Source: Paracoccaceae bacterium
GTDB lineage: Bacteria > Pseudomonadota > Alphaproteobacteria > Rhodobacterales > Rhodobacteraceae
Assembly: GCA_003565055.1 (NCBI GenBank)
Contig: PXDM01000257.1
Span: 1 to 10,657, forward strand
Reading direction: 5' to 3'
Length of the DNA: 10,657 nucleotides
Shown here piece after piece: positions 1 through 5,842 of this stretch. The notes beneath the pieces are model-generated. The model was not told the origin of the DNA. It did not search any database and saw nothing but the letters and a program-made list of their open reading frames with translations. Each line of letters begins with the position of its first letter. The first letter of the stretch is position 1. The translations under genes were made by a program, and so were the position numbers.

Positions 1-416
1 CAGTAGCGATCTTCGGAATCATCGAGAAACTTGCGAAACCCCGCCAGATCACCGGGCGAGAGGCGCGTGACCTCGGCCTCCATCGCCGCATCATCGCCGC
101 GCATGGTGAAGCTAGAGCCATCTTCCCAGCGGATCTCATAGAACGGGTCCATGGGCCTGAGCGTCACATCACGGTCGAAATCCCGCCCGCAGGCCGCCCA
201 GAGATCGCGCAAGCCCTGCGGCACCGTGACGATGGTCGGGCCAAGATCGAAGCGATGCCCGCCCTGCGTGATCGAGGAGCCGCGCCCACCGGGCCGGTCG
301 AGCTTGTCGATGACCGTGACCGCATAGCCCTTCGCGCCCAGCCGCATGGCCGAGGCCAGCCCCCCCAGTCCTGCGCCGATCACAATCGCGCGCTGCGGTC
401 CAGTCGAATCAAGCAT
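1..416 (-). CDS. crtI: Phytoene desaturase CrtI, N-terminal part (cut by window edge)
   Basis: CrtI is a membrane-associated FAD enzyme that desaturates phytoene to neurosporene or lycopene, early in the spheroidene carotenoid pathway. The visible 138 residues start at ATG 416 (reverse strand) with MLDSTGPQRAIVIGAGLGGL. The dinucleotide-binding motif GxGxxG is at residues 14-19, and an acidic residue (D37) ends the second strand in VIDKLDRPGGRG. The segment GHRFDLGPTIVTVPQGLRDL closely matches Rhodobacter CrtI as I remember it and separates it from the related CrtD. The C-terminal three quarters lie beyond the left edge, where crtB would be expected. The gene is divergent from crtA with a short shared control region. 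There is only a weak ribosome site before the ATG. Confidence 0.95.
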   Translation of the reverse strand, partial: MLDSTGPQRAIVIGAGLGGLASAMRLGAKGYAVTVIDKLDRPGGRGSSITQGGHRFDLGPTIVTVPQGLRDLWAACGRDFDRDVTLRPMDPFYEIRWEDGSSFTMRGDDAAMEAEVTRLSPGDLAGFRKFLDDSEDRY

Positions 417-436
417 CTTCGTTCCCATCTCGGCTT

Positions 437-454
437 TGTTTTTTCCAGCTTACA
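437..454. promoter_or_regulatory. PpsR/CrtJ-type site TGT-N12-ACA (crtI-proximal)
   Basis: This is a perfect TGT-N12-ACA palindrome, TGT at 437-439 and ACA at 452-454. That pattern is the known binding site of PpsR/CrtJ, the aerobic and light-responsive repressor of photosynthesis genes. It lies where a crtI -10 box would fall downstream of the reverse TTGACA at 471-466, so binding would block crtI transcription. Occupancy is inferred. Confidence 0.75.
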
Positions 455-465
455 CCGGGCAGAAC

Positions 466-483
466 TGTCAATCAAGATTTACA
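466..483. promoter_or_regulatory. PpsR/CrtJ-type site TGT-N12-ACA (central, shared)
   Basis: This is a perfect TGT-N12-ACA match, TGT 466-468 and ACA 481-483. Its left half overlaps a consensus reverse-strand -35 box TTGACA (471-466) for crtI. Its right half overlaps a forward -35-like TTTACA (478-483) for crtA. One bound dimer could therefore cover both divergent promoters. Confidence 0.8.
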
Positions 484-506
484 TTCCGTCCTTTACTATG
501 TCTAGT
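478..506 (+). promoter_or_regulatory. Candidate sigma70-type promoter of crtA-bchIDO
   Basis: TTTACA (478-483) matches the -35 consensus at five of six positions. After a 17-bp spacer, TCTAGT (501-506) matches the -10 consensus at four of six. Both boxes sit inside PpsR-type palindromes, which fits a repressed promoter with moderate boxes. The transcription start is inferred to be about 513. Confidence 0.5.
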
Positions 507-516
507 TCTTGTGACA
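499..516. promoter_or_regulatory. PpsR/CrtJ-type site TGT-N12-ACA (crtA-proximal)
   Basis: This is the third perfect TGT-N12-ACA palindrome, TGT 499-501 and ACA 514-516. It covers the candidate crtA -10 box TCTAGT (501-506) and the expected transcription start near 513. Its start is 33 bp from the start of the central site. Confidence 0.75.
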
Positions 517-550
517 ATCTTGGAGGGAATTGAGAGAGACGGGAATCGTC

Positions 551-1261
551 ATGCAAACTGTCACCTTGTCGCTGTTTCGCTTCGACACAGTGCTGGCGCG
601 GCTCTGGGTTCTGGGGCAGATGGGGGCGGCGCGTTTTGTCCTGCCGCAGCTTGACGGGCTGCAGTTCTGGAAACTCTGTGGCTCCGGCACGGGCGAGGGC
701 TTCACGCCCCGGCCCAACTGGGGCACATGGGCGATCCTCTGCGCTTGGGACAGCCGCGATCTGGCCGAGGCAGGTCTTGCATGCAAACCTTTCGCAAGTT
801 GGCGCGCCAGGGCGGATGAAGGCTGCACGCTCTTTCTCGAACCCTATTCCGCGCGCGGCCAATGGGCGGGCGTCGCCCCCTTCACGCCCGAAGGCTCCGG
901 CCCCGAAAATGGCCCCATCGCCGCCATGACCCGCGCCACCGTGAAACCCGCCCATGCGCTGCGCTTCTGGGGCCGGGTGCCCGATATTTCGGCCAAGGTC
1001 GGCAGGGATCCGAATGTCATCTTCAAGATCGGCATTGGCGAAGTCCCGCTCTTGCATCAGGTGACCTTCTCGGTCTGGCCCGATGTCGACACCATGGCCG
1101 CTTTCGCCCGGCGCGGCGCGCATGCCGAGGCCATTCAGGCCGTGCGCGATCAAGGCTGGTTCAATGAAGAACTCTATGCCCGCTTCCGTGTCAGCGGCAC
1201 GCAGGGCACATGGCAGGGCCGCGCGCCGCTCGCCCCCATAGCAGAAAAGGAAGCCGCATGA
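551..1261 (+). CDS. crtA: Spheroidene monooxygenase CrtA
   Basis: CrtA uses oxygen to introduce the keto group that turns spheroidene into spheroidenone, so it acts when the cells meet air. The 236-residue product shows the family's landmarks: an N-terminal TLSLFRFDTVLARLWVLGQM (residues 4-23), KLCGSGTGEGFTPRPNWGTW (41-60), RATVKPAHALRFWGRVPDIS (138-157), IGIGEVPLLHQVTFSVWPD, and WFNEELYARFRV near the end. No signal peptide is seen. I prefer ATG 551. An in-frame TTG at 530 would add seven residues, but the strong GGAGGG at 522-527 is too close to the TTG and about 23 nt from the ATG, so the start is not certain. The stop overlaps the bchI start (ATGA), pointing to one transcript and translational coupling with bchI. 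Confidence 0.94.
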   Translation: MQTVTLSLFRFDTVLARLWVLGQMGAARFVLPQLDGLQFWKLCGSGTGEGFTPRPNWGTWAILCAWDSRDLAEAGLACKPFASWRARADEGCTLFLEPYSARGQWAGVAPFTPEGSGPENGPIAAMTRATVKPAHALRFWGRVPDISAKVGRDPNVIFKIGIGEVPLLHQVTFSVWPDVDTMAAFARRGAHAEAIQAVRDQGWFNEELYARFRVSGTQGTWQGRAPLAPIAEKEAA

Positions 1262-2259
1262 CGCCGTTCCCCTTCACCGCCATCGTCGGACAGGACGAGA
1301 TGAAAACCGCGATGATCCTGACCGCGATTGACGCCTCGATCGGTGGCGTGCTGGTTTTTGGCGATCGCGGCACGGGCAAATCAACCGCCGTGCGCGCGCT
1401 CGCAGCGCTCCTGCCGCCCATCGAGGCCGTGCGCGGCTGCCCGGTCAATTCCGCCAAGGCCGAAGACTGCCCCGACTGGGCCGAAGTCACCACGCGTGAG
1501 GTTGAGACCCGCCCCACGCCCGTCGTGGACCTGCCGCTGGGCGTCTCCGAGGACCGCGTGACCGGCGCGCTCGACATCGAACGCGCGCTCACCCGCGGCG
1601 AAAAAGCCTTTCAGGCGGGGCTTCTGGCACGCGCCAATCGCGGCTATCTCTATATCGACGAAGTGAATCTGCTCGAAGATCACATCGTCGATCTGCTGCT
1701 GGATGTGGCGCAATCGGGCGAAAACGTGGTCGAACGCGAAGGCATGTCGATCCGCCACCCGGCCCGCTTCGTCCTCGTCGGCTCCGGCAATCCCGAAGAG
1801 GGTGAGTTGCGCCCCCAGCTTCTCGACCGTTTCGGCCTGTCGGTCGAAGTCACCAGCCCGAAGGACATTGAAACCCGCGTCGAAGTCATCCGCCGCCGCG
1901 ACGCCTATGAGACCAACCACGCGGGTTTCATGGCCGAATGGCAACCGCAGGACGCGGAATTGCGCGCCCGGATCCTCGCCGCCCGCGACGCCCTGCCGAA
2001 TGTCCGCACATCGAATGTCGCGCTGCATGACTGCGCTTCAGTCTGCCTCGCGCTCGGCTCGGACGGGCTGCGCGGCGAGTTGACGCTCCTGCGCACCGCC
2101 CGCGCGCTCGCCGCTTTTGAAGGCGCGTCCGAGCTCACCCGCGACCATATCCGCCAGGCTGCCCCCATGGCCCTGCGCCACCGCTTGCGCCGCGACCCGC
2201 TCGATGATGCCGGCTCCACTGCCCGCGTCGCCCGCCAATTGGCCGAGGTGCTCCCGTGA
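1258..2259 (+). CDS. bchI: Magnesium chelatase subunit I (AAA+ ATPase) BchI
   Basis: BchI is the ATP-hydrolysing ring subunit of magnesium chelatase. With BchD and BchH it inserts Mg2+ into protoporphyrin IX, the first step committed to bacteriochlorophyll. The product has 333 residues, near the 334-350 usual for Rhodobacter. Walker A is GDRGTGKST at 35-43 and Walker B is LYIDEVN at 131-137. R191 in RPQLLDRF fits the arginine finger, and R272 in GLRGEL fits the sensor-2 arginine, by alignment from memory with the R. capsulatus enzyme. The C-terminal helical lid ends in APMALRHRLRRDPLD. The start overlaps the crtA stop by four bases and is preceded by AAAAGGAAG at 1245-1253, a good ribosome site. 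Confidence 0.97.
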   Translation: MTPFPFTAIVGQDEMKTAMILTAIDASIGGVLVFGDRGTGKSTAVRALAALLPPIEAVRGCPVNSAKAEDCPDWAEVTTREVETRPTPVVDLPLGVSEDRVTGALDIERALTRGEKAFQAGLLARANRGYLYIDEVNLLEDHIVDLLLDVAQSGENVVEREGMSIRHPARFVLVGSGNPEEGELRPQLLDRFGLSVEVTSPKDIETRVEVIRRRDAYETNHAGFMAEWQPQDAELRARILAARDALPNVRTSNVALHDCASVCLALGSDGLRGELTLLRTARALAAFEGASELTRDHIRQAAPMALRHRLRRDPLDDAGSTARVARQLAEVLP

Positions 2260-2282
2260 TCGCAAACACATTCATTTTCTTG

Positions 2283-2325
2283 CCGGAAATACTCCGGGGG
2301 GTGCAGGGGGGCAGCGCCCCCCTGC
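2283..2325. repeat. Double inverted repeat between bchI and bchD (dispersed-element-like)
   Basis: Two adjacent palindromes fill the bchI-bchD gap. The first is CCGGA-AATAC-TCCGG at 2283-2297. The second is a perfect 10-bp stem, GCAGGGGGGC (2303-2312) paired with GCCCCCCTGC (2316-2325) around a three-base loop. The whole, preceded by TTTTCTTG, resembles an intergenic repeat that I recall as common in Rhodobacteraceae genomes. No U-run follows the stem, so it is not a typical intrinsic terminator. It may act as an RNA processing or stability element between bchI and bchD. Copy number cannot be judged from one window. Confidence 0.65.
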
Positions 2326-2350
2326 TTGGCCTCACGCATATATCCCGACC

Positions 2351-4066
2351 ATGACCCCCTATGACGACACCAGCGGCCCGCCGGACCGCCCGCCACCCCC
2401 GACCGACCCCTGGTCGATGGTCACGCGGGCGCTCATACTTCTGGCGATTGACCCGGCGGGCCTGCGCGGGCTGTGGCTGCGGGGGCGCGCAGGGCCTGTG
2501 CGCGACCGGGTGATGGCGGGGCTCAGCGCCCTGACCCCGCGCAAGCTGCACCCGTTCATGGCCGAGGACGCACTCAGCGGGGGCATGGATCTGTCGGCGA
2601 CGCTGGCCACGGGCGCATTGCAGCACCATGCGGGACTGCTGGAGCAGCCGGGCCTGCTGGCGCTCACGATGGCCGAACGCTGCCCCCCGAGCCTTGCCGT
2701 GCGACTGGGTCAAGCGCTCGACGATGACCCGACCCTCTCGCTCCTCGCGCTGGATGAAGCCGCCGAGGAGGGCGAGGGCCTGCCGCCCGCACTCAGCGAC
2801 CGGCTGGGCCTGTTTCTCGACCTCGACGGCATCGCTTACGGCGAGAGCGCCGATCTGACCCTGCCTCTGCCGATGATCGCCACGGCACAAGCGCGGCTGG
2901 CCCGTATCGCCACTGGCGACGCTGCCCCGCGACTGGTCCGGGTCGCGGCTGATCTCGGCATCACCAGCCTGCGCGCGCCGCTCCTTGCACTGGCCTGCGC
3001 CCGCGCCCATGCCGCATGGCGCGGGGCCGATGCGCTGGACGAGGCCGATCTCCAGATCGCCGTTGCTCTGTGCTACGCCCATAAGGCCCTGCAATTCCCT
3101 GACGACGCGCCAGAGCCGCAAGAGGCCCCGCCCGAGCCCCCGCAGGACCAGCCCGAGGACGGGCGCGACCGTGACCAGAGCGAATTTGAGCTGCCCGACG
3201 AGATGCTCATTGACGCGGCCCGCGCCGCGCTCCCACCGGGGCTTCTGGCGCAATTACAGGCCGCGCGCCTCAGCCGTGCCGCGGGCGCGAATTCCGGGGC
3301 AGGGGCCGCGCGCAAATCCATGCGACGCGGTCGGCCTATGCCTTCGCGCGCAGGCAAACCCGGCGCAGGCGCGCGGGTCGATGTGGTCGCGACATTGCGT
3401 CAGGCCGCGCCCTGGCAAAAGATGCGCCGCGCGATGATGCCCGCGCCGAGTGACCGGCTTCTCCTGATGCCCTCCGACATCCGCATCAAACGCTACCGCG
3501 ACCAGACCGACCGCGTGCTGATCTTCGTCGTGGATGCCTCGGGCTCGGCCGCGCTCGCCCGGCTGGCCGAGGCCAAGGGCGCGGTCGAGCTGATGCTGGC
3601 CGAAGCCTATTCGACCCGCGACCATGTGGCGCTGATCGCCTTTCGCGGCCATGAAGCAGAGCTGTGCCTGCCGCCCTCGCGCTCGCTGGTGCAGACCAAG
3701 CGCCGCTTGGCAGGGCTGCCGGGGGGCGGGGCGACGCCGCTTGCGCATGCGCTGCAACTGGCACTGGCGACGGCGGATCAGGCCCGCAGCCACGGCATGA
3801 CGCCGACGCTTGCTTTCCTGACCGACGGGCGCGGCAATATCGCGCTCGATGGCCGCGCCGACCGCGCGCAGGCCGCGACCGAGGCCACGCAACTCGCCCG
3901 CGCGATTGCCGCCAAGGCGATCCCGGCACTTGTGATCGACACCAGCCTGCGCCCCAAGCCGCAACTGGCGGAACTGAGTGCTGCGATGCGCGCGACGCTC
4001 ATCGCGCTGCCGCGCGCGGATGCGCGAAGCCTGCAAACCACGCTTTCGGCGGCTTTGGGGAACTGA
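2351..4066 (+). CDS. bchD: Magnesium chelatase subunit D BchD
   Basis: BchD is the platform subunit of magnesium chelatase; it joins the BchI ATPase ring to the porphyrin-binding subunit BchH. From ATG 2351 the product has 571 residues, close to the usual 550-570. Residues about 25-245 form an AAA+-like module without a recognisable Walker A, as is usual for purple-bacterial BchD. Residues 252-280 are the proline- and acid-rich linker (PEPQEAPPEPPQDQPED), followed by a basic stretch. The C-terminal von Willebrand A domain (about 387-571) keeps the MIDAS metal site: D395-x-S397-x-S399, T462 in GGGATPLA and D492 in FLTDGRGN. There is no clear ribosome site before ATG 2351. ATG 2417 would give 549 residues and is a real alternative. 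The reading frame also stays open upstream into bchI. The gene follows bchI by 91 bp and ends four bases before bchO. Confidence 0.95.
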   Translation: MTPYDDTSGPPDRPPPPTDPWSMVTRALILLAIDPAGLRGLWLRGRAGPVRDRVMAGLSALTPRKLHPFMAEDALSGGMDLSATLATGALQHHAGLLEQPGLLALTMAERCPPSLAVRLGQALDDDPTLSLLALDEAAEEGEGLPPALSDRLGLFLDLDGIAYGESADLTLPLPMIATAQARLARIATGDAAPRLVRVAADLGITSLRAPLLALACARAHAAWRGADALDEADLQIAVALCYAHKALQFPDDAPEPQEAPPEPPQDQPEDGRDRDQSEFELPDEMLIDAARAALPPGLLAQLQAARLSRAAGANSGAGAARKSMRRGRPMPSRAGKPGAGARVDVVATLRQAAPWQKMRRAMMPAPSDRLLLMPSDIRIKRYRDQTDRVLIFVVDASGSAALARLAEAKGAVELMLAEAYSTRDHVALIAFRGHEAELCLPPSRSLVQTKRRLAGLPGGGATPLAHALQLALATADQARSHGMTPTLAFLTDGRGNIALDGRADRAQAATEATQLARAIAAKAIPALVIDTSLRPKPQLAELSAAMRATLIALPRADARSLQTTLSAALGN

Positions 4067-4070
4067 GACC

Positions 4071-4949
4071 ATGCAACTCATCCCCCCGGACTGGCCGCTG
4101 CGACAGCACTCGCGGCGCATCCGCTGCCGTCCGCATGATTGGCATGTGCAGATCACAGGCCAGGGGCCGGATGTGTTGATGTTGCACGGGGCCGGGGCCT
4201 CGGCGCATAGCTTTCATCCGCTCGTGCCGCATCTGCCCGGCTACCGGCTGATCATGCCCGACTTGCCGGGGCAGGGCTTCACGCGCGCGGGCGGGATGCT
4301 GCGGCTCGGGCTCGATGCAATGGCCGATGACCTGACGACGCTCTGCAAAGATCAGGGCTGGCAGCCCGATGCGATCATCGGCCATTCGGCTGGTGCGGCC
4401 ATTGCGCTGCGCATGGTCGAAATGGCCCCGCGCCCGCCCCGCGCGGTTGTGGGGATCAACGCCGCACTTGGGCCTTTTGATGGCTTCGCAGGCTGGCTCT
4501 TCCCGAAACTCGCGAAAGCCATGTCGGCCAGCCCCTTCGTCGCTGCGATCATGACGCGCATGGCCTCCAAGCGCAAACAGGTCGAAAATCTGCTCAAGGG
4601 CACGGGCTCCACTCTGCCGGATGCGGGGGTGACGCTCTATCAGCGCCTCGTGACCGATCCGCGCCATATCGAGGGCACGCTGGGGATGATGGCACAATGG
4701 CAGTTGGAACCCCTGATCGAGCGGCTGCCGCAGATCATGGTCCCGACGCTGCTGATCGCCTCGGACCGGGATCTGGCAGTGCCGCCGCGCGTGTCGAAAT
4801 CAGCCGCCAAGGCACTGGCGCGGGCGCGGTATCATGAACTCGCGGGCCTTGGTCATCTGGTCCATGAAGAAGCCCCCGAACTGGTCGCCCGCCTGATCCT
4901 GCCGTTTCTGGACGAATCCGACGGCACGCTGTCGGTCGTCGGGGGATAG
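4071..4949 (+). CDS. bchO: Alpha/beta-fold hydrolase BchO (magnesium chelatase accessory)
   Basis: BchO is a conserved companion of bchID in purple bacteria. Its exact reaction is not established, although it is annotated as a magnesium chelatase accessory protein. The 292-residue product is a complete alpha/beta hydrolase: oxyanion HGAG at 39-42, nucleophile elbow GHSAG with S106, a likely acid in SDRD (D232 or D234), and catalytic H262 in GHLVHEEAPE. The triad therefore looks intact. Residues 135-200 are the variable cap region. ATG 4071 lies four bases after the bchD stop and is the only start that fits the operon. It is the last gene of the crtA-bchIDO run and meets the reverse regulator gene tail to tail. 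Confidence 0.92.
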   Translation: MQLIPPDWPLRQHSRRIRCRPHDWHVQITGQGPDVLMLHGAGASAHSFHPLVPHLPGYRLIMPDLPGQGFTRAGGMLRLGLDAMADDLTTLCKDQGWQPDAIIGHSAGAAIALRMVEMAPRPPRAVVGINAALGPFDGFAGWLFPKLAKAMSASPFVAAIMTRMASKRKQVENLLKGTGSTLPDAGVTLYQRLVTDPRHIEGTLGMMAQWQLEPLIERLPQIMVPTLLIASDRDLAVPPRVSKSAAKALARARYHELAGLGHLVHEEAPELVARLILPFLDESDGTLSVVGG

Positions 4950-4959
4950 GACCGGGCGC

Positions 4960-4983
4960 AGCCAGGTTTGCTTTCGCCAGGCT
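4960..4983. terminator. Weak hairpin between convergent bchO and regulator gene
   Basis: AGCCAGG (4960-4966) can pair with CCAGGCT (4977-4983) except for one central mismatch, around a 10-base loop rich in T. It sits between two converging genes, where a two-way terminator would be expected. The stem is short and has no proper U-run, so this is a weak suggestion. Confidence 0.25.
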
Positions 4984-5654
4984 CATGTCCCCGTGCACAG
5001 ATGTGAGCCCTTGTAGCTTGCCATCAGGTCGTTGAATTTTCCGCCCTGTACCGCGACATGGCTGCGCAGCGCGTCAGCCGCATCCTCTGACGCGCCATGT
5101 TCCAGCGCCGCGAGGATGGCGCGATGTTCGGCGAGCGACTGGTCAAGCCGCCCGCGCACACGCAGTTGCAGCCGCCGGAACGGCTTGAGCCGCGCATGCA
5201 ACCGTTTGGCCTGATCGGCCAGAAACCCGTTGCCAGACGCGTCATAGACCAGATGATGAAAACGCTCGTTTTCCAGATAGTAACGATCATGATCATTCTC
5301 GGCGACCGCAGTTTCGCAGGCAATCACGGTCTCGGACAGGGCCGCAAGGTCCCGCGCCGATACGCGCCGCGCGGCCAGCGATCCGCAAAAGGCTTCCAAC
5401 TCGGCCATGACCTCGAACATCTCGACCATTTCGGTCAGGCCGGGATGGCGCACGAAGGCGCCACGATGGGGCACAAGCTCGATCAGGCCAGAGGCCGAGA
5501 GCATGTGAAACGCTTCGCGCAAGGGGGTGCGTGAACAGCCGAAGTTTTCTGACAGCGCCACTTCGTCGAGCCGCTCACCATTGGACAGCTCGCCCGTGAC
5601 AATCATCTGCTCCAGCGCTTCGCGGATTTTGTCCGCCACTTTGCGAAACGTCAT
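4983..5654 (-). CDS. matR: GntR-family regulator with FCD domain, MatR-like
   Basis: This is probably the malonate-responsive regulator of the adjacent operon. The 223-residue product has a GntR winged helix at about residues 3-70, with the FADR-subfamily signature LSENFGCSRTPLREAFHML and GLIELVPHRGAFVR. An FCD ligand domain follows (about 75-215). In FCD proteins an Asp/Asn and three His usually bind a metal that contacts a carboxylate ligand. N129 and H133 (NERFH), H177 (EHRAI) and H199 (RSHV) fit that set, so a dicarboxylate such as malonate is plausible. ATG 5654 is preferred; a TTG at 5660 would add two residues. Neither has a clear ribosome site. It is divergent from the transporter genes, as matR is from matABC in Rhizobium. 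The MatR role rests on context, because sequence alone gives only the family. Confidence 0.82.
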   Translation of the reverse strand: MTFRKVADKIREALEQMIVTGELSNGERLDEVALSENFGCSRTPLREAFHMLSASGLIELVPHRGAFVRHPGLTEMVEMFEVMAELEAFCGSLAARRVSARDLAALSETVIACETAVAENDHDRYYLENERFHHLVYDASGNGFLADQAKRLHARLKPFRRLQLRVRGRLDQSLAEHRAILAALEHGASEDAADALRSHVAVQGGKFNDLMASYKGSHLCTGT

Positions 5655-5695
5655 GTTCAAAGACCCAGATCAACAAATTCAATCGCTTGCCTGTC

Positions 5696-5724
5696 ATTGT
5701 ATGCTGAAATTTTCTTCTTGTATA
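5696..5724 (-). promoter_or_regulatory. Candidate promoter of the MatR-like gene
   Basis: On the reverse strand, TATACA (5724-5719) and TACAAT (5701-5696) are separated by 17 bp. They match the -35 and -10 consensus at four and five of six positions. The -35 box lies within the TTGTATACAA palindrome and the -10 box overlaps the TTGTATGCTG site, which would allow autoregulation. This is prediction only. Confidence 0.4.
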
Positions 5725-5729
5725 CAAAA
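5716..5729. promoter_or_regulatory. Predicted MatR operator (TTGTATACAA palindrome)
   Basis: TCTTGTATACAAAA contains the perfect 10-bp palindrome TTGTATACAA (5718-5727), a typical site for GntR/FCD regulators. It resembles the operator TCTTGTA/TACACGA that I recall being reported for Rhizobium MatR. It lies in the divergent gap directly next to a MatR-like gene. Binding is inferred. Confidence 0.6.
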
Positions 5730-5733
5730 TTAG

Positions 5734-5762
5734 TTGACTCTGCATGCAGATTCACCTTTTCT
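5734..5762 (+). promoter_or_regulatory. Candidate promoter of the transporter-matAB operon
   Basis: TTGACT (5734-5739) matches the -35 consensus at five of six positions. After 17 bp, TTTTCT (5757-5762) is a poor -10 box with three matches, which suits an activated promoter. The spacer holds the CTGCATGCAG palindrome. With a start near 5769, the TTGTATACAA centre (5722.5) would be near -46.5. Confidence 0.4.
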
Positions 5763-5785
5763 GAATGCAGCGTTGTTGAGGAGCA

Positions 5786-5842
5786 ATGCCCAAACACTGG
5801 CGCGGCAGACTGGCCCGCGCAATCACAGGGAGAGAGTCATGA
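5786..5842 (+). CDS. Possible 18-codon leader ORF before the transporter genes
   Basis: ATG 5786 opens an 18-codon frame (MPKHWRGRLARAITGRES). Its TGA at 5840-5842 overlaps the ATG of the binding-protein gene in an ATGA arrangement. GAGGAG (5778-5783) precedes it, though closer than is ideal. The peptide is basic and resembles nothing I know. It could couple translation to the downstream gene, or it could be chance in a GC-rich leader. Confidence 0.25.
   Translation: MPKHWRGRLARAITGRES

Larger units (their letters stand above)
5697..5770. repeat. Four related 10-bp sites spaced about 21 bp apart
   Basis: The sites are TTGTATGCTG (5697-5706), TTGTATACAA (5718-5727), CTGCATGCAG (5740-5749) and CTGAATGCAG (5761-5770). 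They share YTGNATRCWR and have start spacings of 21, 22 and 21 bp, about two helical turns. Two are perfect palindromes; the third extends to 12 bp, TCTGCATGCAGA (5739-5750). They may form a multi-site operator on one face of the DNA. Confidence 0.4.

Noticed and set aside
1..416. Reading the partial reverse gene as CrtD (methoxyneurosporene dehydrogenase)
   Set aside because: The N-terminal sequence, especially the GHRFDLGPTIVTVP segment, and the divergent placement next to crtA fit CrtI much better.
417..550. FNR-type TTGAT-N4-ATCAA site near the ATCAA at 471-475
   Set aside because: Only one half-site is present; no TTGAT lies at the right spacing.
2117..2350. Upstream extension of bchD into bchI
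   Set aside because: The extra 78 residues translate the end of bchI out of frame and the intergenic repeat. They are Arg/Ala/Pro-rich and not part of the BchD family.
2135..4156. Long reverse ORFs opposite bchD (372 and 300 residues)
   Set aside because: They are low-complexity Arg/Gly/Gln-rich translations antisense to bchD with no family features. They are typical GC-rich artefacts.
5597..5733. Small forward ORF frames over the regulator start
   Set aside because: They lie antisense to the regulator or in the AT-rich control region, with no ribosome site or recognisable product.
5782..5791. Fifth member of the phased site array, 21 bp after the fourth
   Set aside because: Only the NATGC core matches; the conserved TG at positions 2-3 is absent, and the ATG is explained by the possible leader ORF.
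5734..5838. N-terminal extension of the TRAP binding protein from TTG 5734
   Set aside because: It would put 35 residues before a clear Sec signal peptide and start within the predicted promoter. ATG 5839 has its own ribosome site.
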